Shown here: in pieces, positions 23,101-38,671 of the stretch
Position numbering within the stretch: position 1 is the first letter of the stretch
Layout: each line of letters begins with the position of its first letter
Origin: Paragordius varius
Taxonomy: Eukaryota > Nematomorpha
Assembly (NCBI GenBank): GCA_964247055.1
Contig: OZ176055.1
Coordinates: 7,750,001-7,814,000 of the forward strand
DNA length: 64,000 nucleotides
Reading direction: 5' to 3'
Translations under genes and position numbers: made by a program
The notes under the pieces: generated by a model
The model's input: the letters and a program-made list of their open reading frames with translations, nothing else
Databases searched by the model: none
Told to the model about the DNA's origin: nothing

Positions 23101-26100
23101 CTATGGTAACCATCATTTAAAACAATTGGGGTATTATATTTAATCACTTTAAACTAAGGTGACCAACGCGCGGCATGCGAAAAATTTGGAGATTATAATT
23201 TGCAAGAATATGCTTATAAAATCCATGTAAAATTATTAATCTTTATACAAATTTAGTAAATAAGTCTATAATTGGCAACGAACAAGAAAAAATCGTTATA
23301 CTGTCTTAGTAATATTCAGTTTAATGTTTAAAATTGAATAAAATATTTATAATATACCCATATAATTTATAAAATGGCCCGCTGAATTTTAAATGCTGCG
23401 AAGCGATTTGTGTTGGACACCCCTGCTTTAAACCAAACTAACTTAAAAGGTATTTTTGGCTCTCTTTGAAACTCTTCAGCTAAAGTTTTAAATATTAATT
23501 TCTGGTTTTGTGGTATTTTTTTCCTGGGTATAGAAATAATAATAATTTTGGACTTAAGTTAAAATTATTTATTTGAATTTACTTTTACGTGAATTAAATT
23601 AAATTTTTTCATGTGATCATTGCAATATTTTTAATCATTTAAAAAACGTAGTTATATTAATTTTGACGCATGATATGAATATATTTATTTATAATTTTAT
23701 ATAGGTGAAAAATATTAAAAATTTATTTGAGTTTTGACCATTAAATTCAAATTGGGATTTAGTTGTTTTAACTTTGGCTTAAATTTTCCAGACTATCTTA
23801 TGAAAAAGATTTTTTATATGGTGTATTCTTCAAAAAAAGGAACATACATTATATTAATAGATTCGATTTCGTTTATTTTATACATGCAGCACCAATCCAT
23901 GTTAAATCCCCCTGGGGCATTTATGTTTGTCCATTTTTACTTTATACATCCCAACATAGAATTATTTTTTATACTTTTGCATTTATTCCAATTTTGGTTT
24001 CCCATACTCTAATAGCTTTCGGGCTAGTTCATTGTTGAATATTAGCCCTTCAATATTATTAGAATTTTTCAGCTTAAAGATAGATATTTTTTTATTTTTT
24101 CCTACAGCACTTATTTGGGTGTGACCTCTGTGCTCTACTCCATTATTATGTATGATACTGGGTTGTAGTAAAAAAACTGGTTCAATAATGTAACAATAAT
24201 TTTATGTGTGTATGTGTAAAACTATATGGAGACGAAAATATTTTTGGGATATATGACAAAAAACGACTAGTGTGATTTGCCAATATTTTTTATTTATATT
24301 ATTATTATTGTCATTGTACTGCTGCGCGACCTAGAAATATAATCCTCATCTATATATATATATATATATATATATATAAGTATTGGAGGACTTTTTTTTC
24401 TGCCTTCTACTTTAAATATATATTAAATTTTTCGTTTTGCGATCGCGCGCGACACAGCATATATCCTTAAATATATATCTTCATCCTCTCACTTAATCCG
24501 TCTCTACTGAACCCTTAAGAGTTTATTTTGAGTGTTTTTGAAAAACGCGCTGTATATTTGATTTTAGACCTTGACCTTGTTTTTAACATGAAAGTGTAAA
24601 ACTGATTAAAATGAAAAGTTTGTCAACTTAGTATATATTATGTCTTAAAATAATTAACAAATTTGCCCGCAATTGGCTAATCAAAGGTAAAAAAGTAGTT
24701 TTTTAAAAAAATTCGAAAATTGAGAGTCACGTTGCATAAAAGAAAATAAAATCAAAAACTGATTTTCTCACCTGTTTTAACAATTTTAGTTAATTTTTTA
24801 AAAGATTAAAATGACAAAAATTTTATGGGCCTGTCTTTTAATAAGTTTCGACATATATTAGGTAAAGCGTCGTAAATAAAATCAGATTTTTTATATTAAA
24901 TTAAGTTGTCTATATTCATCCTCCGATTCAAATTAAAGTCTTTGAGGACCTCAAGCCTTTAAAATCTAATAATAAAAAATATCGAACAAATTATAACCAT
25001 TGCAAAAATTTGCACTTAAATAATATAAAACCGAAATATAAAAAAACATTCAAAAATAATTGAAAATACTTATTTTAGGGTAAAACTTAAAGGTAATAAT
25101 TTAGTCAACATGACATATGTGCACATATGCATTAGTTAAAGTTTAATGTAATACGAAATAAACCACTTTTTATGTTTGTATCGATGTTAGATGTGATTTA
25201 AATTTAAAATTAGCTTTAAGTTTTACTTTATAATTAAATAAATATAATTGCACAAAGGTTGTAAAATAAATGGCGTCGAAATAATTTGATATGAAACTTT
25301 TTTTTCAAAAACTAAATTAATATTGGCTTATTTATATTAATTGGATTTGTTTTCAGTAGTTTTTTGAAAATATCAAATTAAAAATCTGGCAAGACCCAAT
25401 TTGAATCGAATTAAAGTATCAGTTTGATCAAAAAATGCTTAATTGCCCAAACTAACTTTTGAACTAAAATTGTAACCCGTTCCTGAGATGATTAAATAAG
25501 CTTTTTTTATATAAATATAGCAAATATTTAAATAATCATACTTTAATTGTAAATTAGCTAAAAACTATTTTTTTCTAATATTGTTTAAAAAACATATGGT
25601 TGCTCCATGGATTATTTGAATATAAAAAGTTAAAAAACTAAAAATTAGTGTTTTTAGACATCAATGCTATATCTAATTTTTTACATTTTAAACTCTTCTT
25701 ATACGATTTTTTACTTATAAAGTTTAGTTTATATTACATGTCTTTTAACATTTTCTGCCCTTTACTTCAAAAATAACGAGGGTTGTTGAAATACAAACTA
25801 ATAAAATATTGTATTATCTATGAGCTATTTTGACTTATATGAAGAAAATATTGTAAAAACAGACGCTTAAAATCAGTTTTTTTAATTTTTCTTCCTTATA
25901 TGCAATGTACTTTTAAAAGTTGGCAAGTTATAAATCTTACAATAGGAAAATTAGAAATCCTACATTTTTGACCCTAAATTTGACACATTATTATATATAC
26001 ATAATCAGCTGAGAATTCGCTCCTAAAACCTTTATTTTTCATGTTATAAGCTTTATCAACATGTTAAAAGTTGATTATATAAAGTAGGGCTTCTTAAACT

Positions 26101-29100
26101 ATAGGTCACGACCCTATTTGGGGTTGCGAGTGATAAAAATAAAATTTGACAAATAATGTTTTTTAACTTGTAAAATTATTGTTATAAAGAAAAATAACAA
26201 TCATCGTAGATAAATATCTCATAAAATCTTCTGGTTTCAAAACGAATTCTAAATTTATATATCATATGCATTTGTATATTGTTACCTAATAAATTTATCA
26301 TCAAAAAATATCAATTTATTTTTCTTTTATATTTGTTGGGGTCGGGAATTACAAAAGTTTAAGAAGCCCTGATATAAAGCATTTCATAAAATTGATGATC
26401 GATTACATTAAACCCTCGTCATATTAACCTTGATGGGAGTAAATACATGGCTAAATATTTGCATCGTGGCCCTTTTTAAAATATCAGATTAAATTTTCTT
26501 GATTAAAATTAAATTTTTAATTAATTTAAATATTAAAATATTTATTGGAATATTTAAAAAATAGTACAATGTCAGTGACTAGTTTCGAATTTTCAAAAAG
26601 GAATTCATTACACTAGACAACAAATTTTAACTTTTTTTAACTGCCATTCTTGTAAATTTAAAATTTATTTTATTAAAGTACATAATTAGTATATCTGAAA
26701 AGAAAATTGGTCCTGCATGCAAGAATTTTTTTAGATTAGAGTTTATCGATAATTTTTGACCCCGATTTAACATTAAACTCAAGAGTTCGAAAATTAAAAG
26801 TTTTAGATATGAAGCCATGTATTTTATATTATTCGAAAGAGCGCAAAAAACTGCATCTTTGAAATGGTATTAAGTCATTTAAATCAATTGGATGTAAAAG
26901 TTTTTGGATTTAAATGGTCGAAATTTTAAATTCTTAAATAAGTCAAGAATTTTCACAGACAAACTAATTTGAAACTTATATAAATTATTTTAATATAATT
27001 TAGGGTTATATTAGTATTTAATTTAAAAAAAATGTTTGAAAAAGCTTTTGGTTTGCTTTTTTAATAAAAATTATTATTATCATAATTATTTTACCTAGTG
27101 GATACTAAAATGCATAGTTATAACTGTAAATTTATTACACAAGATCAAAAAGACCTTAAACTTTGTTTTTATTTTTAAAATTTCGAAATTATCAGCCTCG
27201 TAAAGAAAATAAATTAATATTGATGAGATGGTAATTTTCAAAAAACTTAAAAATGGCTGTTTTGAGTGATAAAAAAGCAATAAAAAATGTTTTAATCAAA
27301 AAAACTTTCTTGTGTTATCTTTTTTGGACATTCATCACCATCTAAACAAAGTTTGAGCTATTTTCATCCATTAGTTTTAAAAATGATTAAAAAAAATGCT
27401 TTCGCTTCGCGCGTTTGTCGCTCTTTGTGTCCAATATTAATTGTCGATGTAATACATAATAGTATGCATTTTATAGAGTTTTTATTACTCTTTCGAATGA
27501 TATATTACAAATGGGCATTACTTGTATTTTTTCAAAGAAAAACATTTTTTAGTTAAATTTTGATAAAGAGGGCGCATAATCAAAAAAAATCAAATTATAC
27601 AAAATTCTTCCAACGAGTTATAATTTTTATTTCAGATTTACTGTTAAAATGATACTAAATATCAGAAAATGCAAAAAACTCGAGTGGCAGAAAAATTTGT
27701 TGTCCAGTGTTATCATACTGATTATATGAGTGTGTACAATAAATCTGTTATACAAATTTGCTATTATAATAAATATTTTATTATTTTATACCTAAAGCAA
27801 TTAAAACTATTTTATTATTTTGACATTTCGATTCAAATTAAGGCATCTAAATACCCCAGATATTTAAGTTGAATTTAAAAAAACTACTAAGAAGCGGTCT
27901 TAATTAAAATTTAGATTTAAAAAAAGTTCCATATCAAACTACTTCGACGCCATTTTTATTTTACAACATCTGTGCAAAAAATCCTATTTATACCATTTGC
28001 ACTTCAAGAGTGAACACTTCAAGTTGCTCCTTGAACATTTCAAGTTGGTCCTTGAACAGTTCAAGTTGGTCCTTGAACACTTCAAGTTAGTCCTTTGACT
28101 TTTTTGTTTTGTTTTTAACTTTTATCAATCAAAACGTAACAATTTTATTGAACCTATTTTCTATTAATTAACATAAATTTTAAATCGATATCAACTTTTA
28201 AACTTTGAGAAACCGTATATCTTTATTAATTTCTTAAAATAATTTTGGATATTTATAAGATTTTAAAACGAAATGAAAAAATATATAAGTTTTCTGGGTT
28301 ATAAATTAAAATTTTTCATTAAAAACATTTAAAAGTCAATAATTTTGATCAATTGAAAAAATAGTTTGAAACAAAAAAGTGGTTTTCGAATAAAAATAAT
28401 TATTTTTAAATGAATAAATATATAATAAATAAAGAAAATTAGTTTAATAAATAATAAAATAAAAAAATAAATGCAAAAATTATGGTTAAAATCAAAATTT
28501 ATAATTTTTAAGGACCAACTTGAAGTGTTCAAGGACCAACTTGAAATGTTCAAGGACCAACTTGAACTGTTCAAGGACTAACTTGAATTATTCAAGGACC
28601 AACTTGAATTGTTCAAGGAAAAACTTGAAATGTTCAAGGACCAACTTGAACTGTTCAAGGACACTCTTGAAGTGCAAATGTGGTATATTTTTGAATGATT
28701 TTTTTAATATTATATAGGTTGCAAACTTTTTCCATGGTTTTAATTCCTTCCATATTTTTTGAAATATTTATTTTAAACAAACCGGGGGTACCAACGACCC
28801 TAGGCCTGTTTTATAAATTGTAAATATGAAAAAATGGTTAAATTATGTAATGATGTCTATTTATTTTTTAAATATCAAGTTTTGGATGATTCATTTTTTA
28901 CATTTTGGTTAATTCATAAAAGTGCCAACTTTTAAAACGGCCTACAATTCATTCCGTATTTTATAAATTATTTGATAGTAAACAGGTCTGGGCTCGTCAA
29001 TTATTTCAACTCGATTTGTAGGTGTTTCACTGTATATTATTTAGTAAACTTATTTTACATAACGTAACATTTAACAAATTATGACGATTTAAACAATTCA

Positions 29101-32100
29101 TATTAACCTATACATTTTCGACTAGTTTTGCCTTGTGTATATATATTATATTATTATTATCCATTTATTCCATAAATATTTATAGATATCGAAAAAAAAT
29201 TCCAATATTCCCAATAGTTAGTTTTTTGTCTTTGTCACTGGTCATTTTTTTAAACTAAAATAATCTTTTTTTTACTCCTTCCTTTGAAGTTGTTTTTCTC
29301 TTCTTGATTTTCTTTGATTGCGTTTTTTATGGTGTGTGGACCCTAAACTAACATCCTATTTGTTTTATAATTATTCTTCATTATAAGCAGAGTATTTTAA
29401 GTTTTATACTTCCACTTTAAAGTAGTACATACTCATGTCTGCATAATGAGAAAATTAGCGATTGTTTAACTATGAAATTTTCTTTATCCTTTGTTTTTTG
29501 TGTAATGGAAAATATTTTTTCTTGGATATAAGGTACAATTATTAAAGGGCATAAATTAAAATTACATTTTTGTTTAAAAATAATGATGGAATTATAATTT
29601 CCTAATTAGTCGACATGGATATTGTTAGAGACGGTTTATGTTGGTCTTATTTATATTCCGCTACCTTTTCTAAAACCGCTATCAGCATTTTTAAGAGCTC
29701 ATTACATAGTATAGTATTTGATAAATTAATATAAGTTTATTTGATACTCGGTAACCAATATTGATTTTTTTCCTTTTAATATGTTCTCGTCGTTTCTTCA
29801 TACAGAGAGTAAGTAAATTTGAAAAAGATTATGGAATTATTTTGTTGGGCTTATCTCTTGTTCACAAACAAACAAAAAACATTTGTGATAGAACTTTTTT
29901 GTCCAAAAAATAGTCCAATCTAAACAACATTCCATATGTTTGTAGGGCCGTCCGTCCTCCTTGGCCCTTTAAAATGAAAATAACAACAATAAAAAAAATA
30001 GTATAATATTATTGGATAGATACAGTTCATGAGATATTGTAATATTTTTTTTCAATGTCAATATCGTATTATTATGAATGTATTGAAGAAATAATATTAT
30101 TTCTTCTTTTTTCCTGTTTTTATTCATTCTAATTTCTAACTATACACACATATATAATATATATATATATTTGTGAAAGTCTCAATGTCAACGTTTATAC
30201 TGTGTTGTGTGTCCATTTTTTATGTATATTTATTGATTCATTCCTTATTCCATTATATACATTATATTATTTTTTTTGGATGATAAAAATATAATATACA
30301 TGAGTTTTAGAAATGAATGGAAAAAAAGGGGTCTAAAGAGTACAAATATAAATACATTATATATATTATAGTGATGGATATTATCAATATATGGTGCATA
30401 GGATAAAGGGACATTAGATAAGCTTTTTGGACCCATATATATTAGTTTATACTCGTAACTAGATATAAAAATTAGTTGTATTTATTTAATTTTTGATTTT
30501 ATTGTGTTTCCATATTTCAAATTCTTTTATTGGTGGACTACTACGATTATGTCCTAAATATTTGTTTTTAATTACTTACCATCGTTTGTTTTTCAACTTT
30601 TTAGAACCATTTGATTTAAAATCTTACCGAGAACGGTAAACTGTTGTTTGTCTCATCAAAAACATTCAAGTTTTATAATATTATCGGGTATGGATTTTTT
30701 GAATGTCATTTTACATTAAGATTATTATGAAAAGCTATATTCATTAATTATTATTTTTTGATCGGCTACAATGTTTTTTCGTAAAATTATCTGTCAAAAT
30801 ATCATTCTAAAGTTTCAAACATGAGTCTTTCGCTACAAAAGGTAATTGTTTATAACATAGTTTAAATAAATCTTATTAAAAAAATATTTTATATATAATG
30901 TCATTGTATATATGTATAAAAATTACCTTTAAATCATATCGGAAAACTACAAATCTCTATATTTCTTCTATGTTTTACTAGTATGAATGGAGAATTTTAA
31001 TTGTTTTATTAAAACTGTTTAATAAAATAAACAGTCAATCTACTTTTTAATTAAAGCTATCCAGTACGTTAAAAAATAATTATTTGTCTATAAAAGCCAA
31101 TCTAATGGCTTCCGGTTGCATTCAATAAAATATGGATTTTTTTTTCTTATAAAATTTGGGTAATAAAATTAAATTTGATATCTTAATGCTAGCCGTTCCG
31201 TTTTCTAATGTGAAACGCTCTACTTTTGGATATTTTATTGTTTTCAATATAAATGACACGCTAATACCTCTGTTAAAGTTAACACAACATTCAAACATTA
31301 ATATATTTATGAAATGGGAAAGATTAGCTCATATAAAAGATGTTTTATTTTTTTGGCTAAACGAAAATTCAAGGACTTTTAATGAATTTTTAGGTCACCT
31401 GAAAAGAGCATAATAAAAAAAAGTATTAACACATATTACTAAATTGGTCAAAAATGTCTACTTGTTTTCAAAACTATCGCTTTATTTAACTAAATAAAAT
31501 TTTGTATATTCCCAAATTTTTACATTTTAAATGGTTAAATTTATAAAGTTTAATACTTTTCAAAGTTACCTTAAAGTAGTTTTTATAATCTACAAAAGTT
31601 TCAACACAAATGGTTTCGCGGGCCGCATTTTTGACTCAAAAAATTCGACGGTCCGCATTCAAAAAATATATGGGCTTATATAAATATTTTATGAAATTTC
31701 ATTAAGACTAATTGTTTATTTTAACAATATTTGCCAGTTCATTACCAAAACTTGGATAGGCTCTTAAGAAAATTTGTTTAAGAATCATTAATTTTACTTA
31801 GATTTTATAAATAGCTAGCTGTTTTTAATTATAAAATCTTATATTTAGTATTTTTAAATTTCTCATGGGCTGCATAAATGGGGGACGCATGCAATCCGCG
31901 GGCCGTGTGTTGGCCACCTCAGAACTAACCTATATAAAACAAAATTTTTATCTTTTTCATTTTCTAGTCGGATTGTTGAAATTACCCAGATGAAATCGCA
32001 ATGCGGACTAACTATGGTGTTTAAATTGTTGAATTTTGTGTTTTTTCAGCCATTTATTAACTAATCGACCTAAAGTATTATTTTTAGATAGTTGGATGCG

Positions 32101-33728
32101 TGGCTGTGACGAAAACTTATCAGTGAAAAAAAACATTTAAACATAGGTTTATAACTAAATTATAATTAGTATAATTAAAATTACTGATAATGTAAAAACT
32201 GTAACTTTAAATTTTTAATTTATTTGAATCTTTTGTTAGAAAGACATTATAACAATACTAATTGAACGATTAACTTTCTTTTTTTTGTATAGCTACCATA
32301 CATATTTGACATTTATAGTAATGAACTGCCTATGAACTTAACTTACCGCCATTCATAAACGTTTAATCGATTAAAAACCACATTCAAAAAATTCAAGCTG
32401 CTCATCTCTCTGTTAATTTTTAATAATTTATTATTTAGTGTGGACTTTTAATTAAAACATTTGTGATTTATGCTTGAGGTCTGGTGAATTTATTAATTTC
32501 ATGTGATAAAAACGTCATAAAAATATTTTGATAAACTAATTAGTTTAAATGGGGACTTAACTGCTTTTGGCATCAATATATCACAATTACTAATAATAAT
32601 TTTTCTTTTTTTTATAATTCTCAATTCTAAATAGTTTGTCAATGTATTAATTGTTAAAATCAAAAAAAAATCTTTCTTTTACTGTCAAATTGCTGTGGTA
32701 TAAAAAAGTATAAATCTACAGTTGTGTCTGTAAGTCAATCAGTTACTATAATCATCCTTAAATATATATTTCACTATCGATCTTTATATATTATGTTATA
32801 GGCATTGAACAGAAATCACAGTATCATAAAGAAAAGACCATTCTAATTCCCAAAAATAAGTCAAGATCACGTTTTTTGCCTAAAATTTTTCTTTTATCAA
32901 TATTTTTAGAGGAGACTCTCGACCAGAGAAAAGGCTTTGTAAATAAATGTATAGTTATTGAATGTACCTTAAGAGTTTTATTAGCCCATTGATTTGTTTT
33001 ACTTTAGACCTTTAAATAGGTTAAGTTTAAGCTTTTAACTATAATTTTAATGGACTATTTTATATTTCTCTGAATACATTCTGTACCGCGCTATTTCCCT
33101 ATCAAAGTTTTAGGTTAGTTTATTAAAAAGCCTTAAAACTACTATTCAAAATTATATTTAAAGTTGTTTTATCCTTGTAACTTTCTAATATTTTGTCGAA
33201 TTTCGGATATCACACAAAAATATTTAAATGATCCCTTATATACATAATATTGTCACATTTGACATTAAATTATTTATGTTATGGGCTTAAATTTCACATT
33301 TTTTTCCATAAAAATATATATAATTAATTATGCTTTAATTGTCCGTATATATTCCATTAAAGTTTCTATCTAGCAAAAAGTTATTGAACTTGCTAGGCGC
33401 CCTTGTATCATTATCTTAATTTTGACAATAATGTTGGCAATACATTACCTGACTTATGCTAATTTATGTTTTCGGTGGTATAAAAACGAAGGTGTATTTA
33501 TTTGTTTTAAAAAACAAAATTAAATGGACGATTATTTGGGTATAATTATACTTTTTATGATATTGTAATGATATCATTATAGATTTTTATAATATTAGTA
33601 TTTAAACATTTTTATATAATGTAGTAATTAAATTTGAGACAACTTAATTAATATGTCTCTTTCAATTATTTTAGATGTGCAATTATTTATGTATATCATA
33701 TAATTATACAAAAATAAAACAGGTACAA

Positions 33729-33764
<36 letters not shown>

Positions 33765-36700
33765 CCTATGGGCCCTTTCTTTTTGAAATCTGCAATATAT
33801 ATTTAGTTAGTAAAACAAATTGTACTTTGGAAACAAAGAAAGAAGCCATTAACATTATAATTAATTTTTTAGAAAAAAAATCCTAAAGTCAAATGTGTAG
33901 TTAAAAAAATCTCGAAATGTCATTCATTATTGGACACATTAATTAAACCCTAAACGTAATTACATCCATCATTAATAATATCTTATCATAATAATAACTA
34001 TTTTTTGACAAAAATAGGATTTTTTTTTCTCAAGTTCACATAGGTGTAAATCAAAATAATATATATATTATATTTATTCAATTTAAAATTAACAACAACA
34101 TTTGTTTTCATCATACATTAATTTATTATGTATATTGGGACAAGAAGCACCCATTTTAATGGAATATTTATAGAGGTGTTATATGGCTGGCATTGTGAGA
34201 TAGATCACTTTATACATAAATATATATTTAGGTATATAAATTTATTGTAAAACATTTTAGTTTAACTATCTGGCTGACTCTTGATTTTTATTACAATAAT
34301 TTTATTTTAACTAATTAAGAACAATTTTTGTTTAAATTTATTTTATTTTTTAATTTTGGTAAAATAATATATTTCTAAGAATAATCAAACTGTTTTTTGG
34401 GTAAAGGGGGGGAGGGGGGGAGTAGCTAGTACAAATTTGTTGTCAAAACAATTTGAAATGTGTATGTACCTTTATAAGTTTGAGCTGTCTCTCATCCCAT
34501 ATTCCATTTTTACCTTGTTCCATGGCGGGCATACATAGGTGTTCTTGCTACTTATTATCATAAAGTTCATATCGTCCTCTTTCTCTAATATTATATAGAT
34601 ATATATTATTTTGTGTCTCGTGTGTGTGTGTGTGTCCTTTTCTCTCTATATTAATGAGATTTTTAGATGAGTGTGTGTGTGTGTACTTGAGCTGCTTTTA
34701 TACGTGTGCTTGTGTGAATCGGGAATATACCTGTTTTCTGGCTCTCTCTTGCTAAATAGCAGGGTGTACTCATTTTTCAACCTAAGTTAACAATTAACTT
34801 TAATTTGTAAAAAAAGTGGTAAAACCCAATTTCACAGGTAACGCTTGTTTCACAATATTTTCATAGTTATGGCTCCTTTTTTTAATTTTGTGTATCTATA
34901 TTTTCGGCTCTTTTAACAACAATTCCTAGTTTGTTCCATTAACCAAATTAAATTTTGTGTACGGACACAATCATGATAGCTATCGTCGCACAACAATGTT
35001 GCAGCATAGAATGTGATTGTGGTGTGACTTTGAAATAAATAATTCACAAAAAATTTTTTTTTAATTTATTTAATGGGCACAGTAATAATTATTTTGGGCT
35101 ATGATGGGATGGAAATTATGATGACACTATTATAGTTTACATTGAAAAAAGAAGGTAGCTAACTAATATAATACCCTCCTTTTAACGAAATTAAATACAT
35201 ATATATAATAAAATTATTTTTTACTTACCTTTAGGTGGGTTTTTATGATATAATTATAACTTTAACTTAGTATTTATATATATAGGTTTATTCAGGGTCA
35301 CTAATTTATTCAATAAATTTGCAGCATAATTTGCCCCTAACTCTGCACCAAATTTGAGAGTGTCTATGCTTTATAAATATAAATTAAATTGATGGTTCGT
35401 GTGTTGTTTGTATTTATCCCAACTATATAACTTTTGTACTTTTCATTCTCTATGATTCCTCATTGTTTGGCATGCAAAAAAACCGCCATGGATGGTTTGG
35501 AAAAAAATTTACGGACAAAAATTTTGAAAATATAAATGCTCCAAATCAGAGAAAAACTAATTATTATATAAATTAATCTATGATATAATCGTTTTTTTAT
35601 ATATATATATTGGTGCTTTAAATTAACACTCATATATATATATATATATATATAATTATATTATTATCGAAAAAATTTGCCTAACTTTTACATTTTAAAC
35701 ACCAAAATTTATCTATCAAAATTTTTATGATTTTCTATTTATTTCCATATTTTAATGGAGTACTTTTTGTTATTATTATAAATAGTAGTTTAATTACAAT
35801 TAAGCATAAAACAACACGAGTAAAATATAGTTAAAATTGTAAGAAAAACCACAGTTTTTGTTTAAATTTGAATTAATTTTTAAATCTATAATTTGGAGTT
35901 CATATATACATCTATTTATTACTGTAAAATTAAATATTTTTTTGTTACTATTAAATAGCTAACATTTAATGGGTCCAAACTAATTATATTATATATACTT
36001 ATATGATATTAATTTTGCCTTACGAAAATTATTCAGTATAATAGGGTATATTTTCGATTTATCTAGAAAATTTGTTCAAACCCAATTTGCTATGGGTATT
36101 TTAATTGATTTAAAAAAGGAACAATTTAAATAAATATGTCAGCCAATATAGATATTTTTTGCATAATTTAACACTTGGAGACAACACATTCATTTCAGTC
36201 CTTCGATTTGAATTGGGGTAGATGGATACCCCGGACCTGTTTAAAATTAAATACATTAAAAATATGGAAGGAATCGAAACCATGGCAAAATTTTGCACTT
36301 ATATAGCATTAATAAACCGAAATATATAAAAATTTATATTCAAAAATATTTGACATTATTTATTTTAATGTAAAACCCAATGATAAAAATTTAGTCAACG
36401 TAACATGTGTACATCGGCTAAATTGAAAAATAATATTAAATTAACCTATTTTTTCTATTTCTATCAATGTTAGATGTAATTTAAATAAAAATAGCTTTAA
36501 TTTTACCTTTAAAATTGAACATATTTTGCAAAAATTTTGTAAAATAATATTGGCGTCGAAGTAGTTTGATATTGAAATTTTTTTTCTGAACGAAATTTTA
36601 TATAGATATTTTGGCTTATTTATTTAATTTTTATTAGGATAGGATATAAGCATAAATTTAATTGGGACCGTTTCCTTCAGTAGTTTTTTAAAAATATTGA

Positions 36701-38635
36701 TTAAATTTAGTCTGGGTAGTTATCCCAATTTGAATCGAAGTGTTAAATAAAAAAAAATAAAACAAAATATACTTGGTCACCTGTATTTAAATTTATATGC
36801 CTATAAATAGTTTTAAATACCATATAAACAATCATATATCTTAATGTGTTGTTTTAGATTTAACATATCAAAGTCACACCAAACTTATCACTTTTCCATT
36901 CAAAAAATTTTTGTTGAGTTTTTTAAAACAAAAACCTTAAAGTTAAAATACATTTTTTACCGCTATTAACACTTTAATTCAATTTTGTTTCCTAAATAAA
37001 ACTATTTCACAACACTTATTTTAGCGCACTGATCTTTAAAAGTTTAGAAGTTAAAGACAAATTTTATAAATAATAATTATTTTAATTAATAAAATATTAC
37101 TTTCAAGTGTTGCAGTTTTAATTTTAAAATACATTTAAACGACTATAGGGATATCCTTTTTATTAAATTAACTCAGTCAAATATCATTGATTAAAAGTAT
37201 TTGTCAAATTTTAATTTTACCGATCGATTAATTTCTTCACATTTACAATCATTATTTTTTTAAAAAAATCTAGAAAAATAGCTAAAATATGTGCCTATGA
37301 GAAAAAGTAATTTTACATTAGTACATAACCATGACCCTTTATTTAGTTTTTTTAGCCCAATATTTTTCATGGTCTATTTTATCATTAGCGTTTCGTTAAT
37401 TTGTATCATAAAGTATAAAAAATACCATGTTTATTTATCCAATTTTATTTATAAATACATTCGTGAAAAGATAGCTATATAATATATTAATATATATCGA
37501 TTTTTACGGAATAATAAGAAGTTCGTTTATATGCCCTAATGTTGGAACCATCATCTTCTTATTTATTTGTCTTTGTATAAATATTTTTTGCCCTTTTATA
37601 ATTTTTTAATTGTATTGAAATATTCCACTTTTTAGAATTTCTTTCAAAAATAATCTTATAACATTGTGGTCATAAAGTTTTTCTTTTCATTTAAAGCTGG
37701 AAAATAAGGGGTCATTTTTTCATAGGGTAAGAAAGTTCTCATATTTGCGCCGTTATTTTACGGCCTTTTACTGAATAATTGATATATATTGTGTTTACAT
37801 TGCATAATTAAACATTATGAATATTAACTTTCAGGTTCAATAATAACTGATTGAATATTCCAAATTTTATCGTATAAACTTGACATTAACTGCTATTTAA
37901 TAAGGGATAGCGAACTGAGTTGAATAATAATTTTTTTGGGTTATTAAAAAGCTATGTCTTATCCACATTGTGAAGAAGTTTAGTATGAGATAACGGTAGA
38001 AATGACTTTGTATATGAATAAAATGCGAAAAATAGTAATTCAAGAAAAGATGTAAACCTTAATTATCTCTTTAAATTTTGTTAATCCGCCTATCATACTC
38101 TAAATACTCTTATGAATTACCCCCCTTAGGGCATAAAATGTAAAAGTTTGTAAAAATGTCTATAAATTTCTCAGAAAACATGTGACCTATATATCTTACA
38201 GTTCCTTTAAAATGGGCCTATCCTGGTCCCGCTTCTTTGAATCAGACTTTGTATTTAACCTCACCCTAAGCAAAAAAATCCCCACATATTTTTGTAAACT
38301 AAAATCCCCTGAATTCAATAAAGTCCACTATGTCTTTTATTAAAACGAACAATATGGTAAATTAACCAGTGGGCAGAGCCTTGTCCTATATGAATCCACA
38401 TCAGAAATAGTCTCTTTGATTTATCCTGAAATCTTAATGACCATTTAAATTTAATAATGTTTTATTATTACATTTGCTTTATGAAAGCGCTATTCACGGT
38501 CGTCCTTTCAAAAATTTACGCTTGTATATTAGCTCCTTTTTCTTTTCACGCGGTTGAAATCAAGATTGATTAATTGACTAGCTTGCAGGTATACGATTCG
38601 AAATAATAATTAAAACCCAATTATATTATATATAG

Positions 38636-38671
<36 letters not shown>

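Larger units (their letters stand above)
28806..36167. other. Repeat-poor part of the large POU intron
   Basis: About 7.4 kb with few recognisable transposons, in contrast to the flanks. It holds a hAT end remnant near 31610-31915, simple TA and GT repeats (33732-33763, 34619-34683, 35632-35654) and a G-run cluster at 34399-34420. Long introns of developmental regulator genes often keep enhancers, and low insertion density would fit that, but no conserved element can be shown from one sequence. Confidence 0.4.

Noticed and set aside
23734-24012. 92-codon open frame
   Set aside because: Hydrophobic, low-complexity translation of AT-rich intron DNA without domain or context.
27991-28686. CRISPR-like array (short repeats in series)
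   Set aside because: Repeats are head-to-tail without unique spacers, are inverted at the other end, and the DNA is animal.
28520-28717. Open frame with repeated CSRTNL units
   Set aside because: It is only the translation of the 21-base subterminal tandem repeat of a MITE; the opposite strand gives an equally regular frame.
31156-31413. 85-codon open frame on the plus strand
   Set aside because: No recognisable domain, no supporting splice context, and such lengths occur by chance near transposon remnants.
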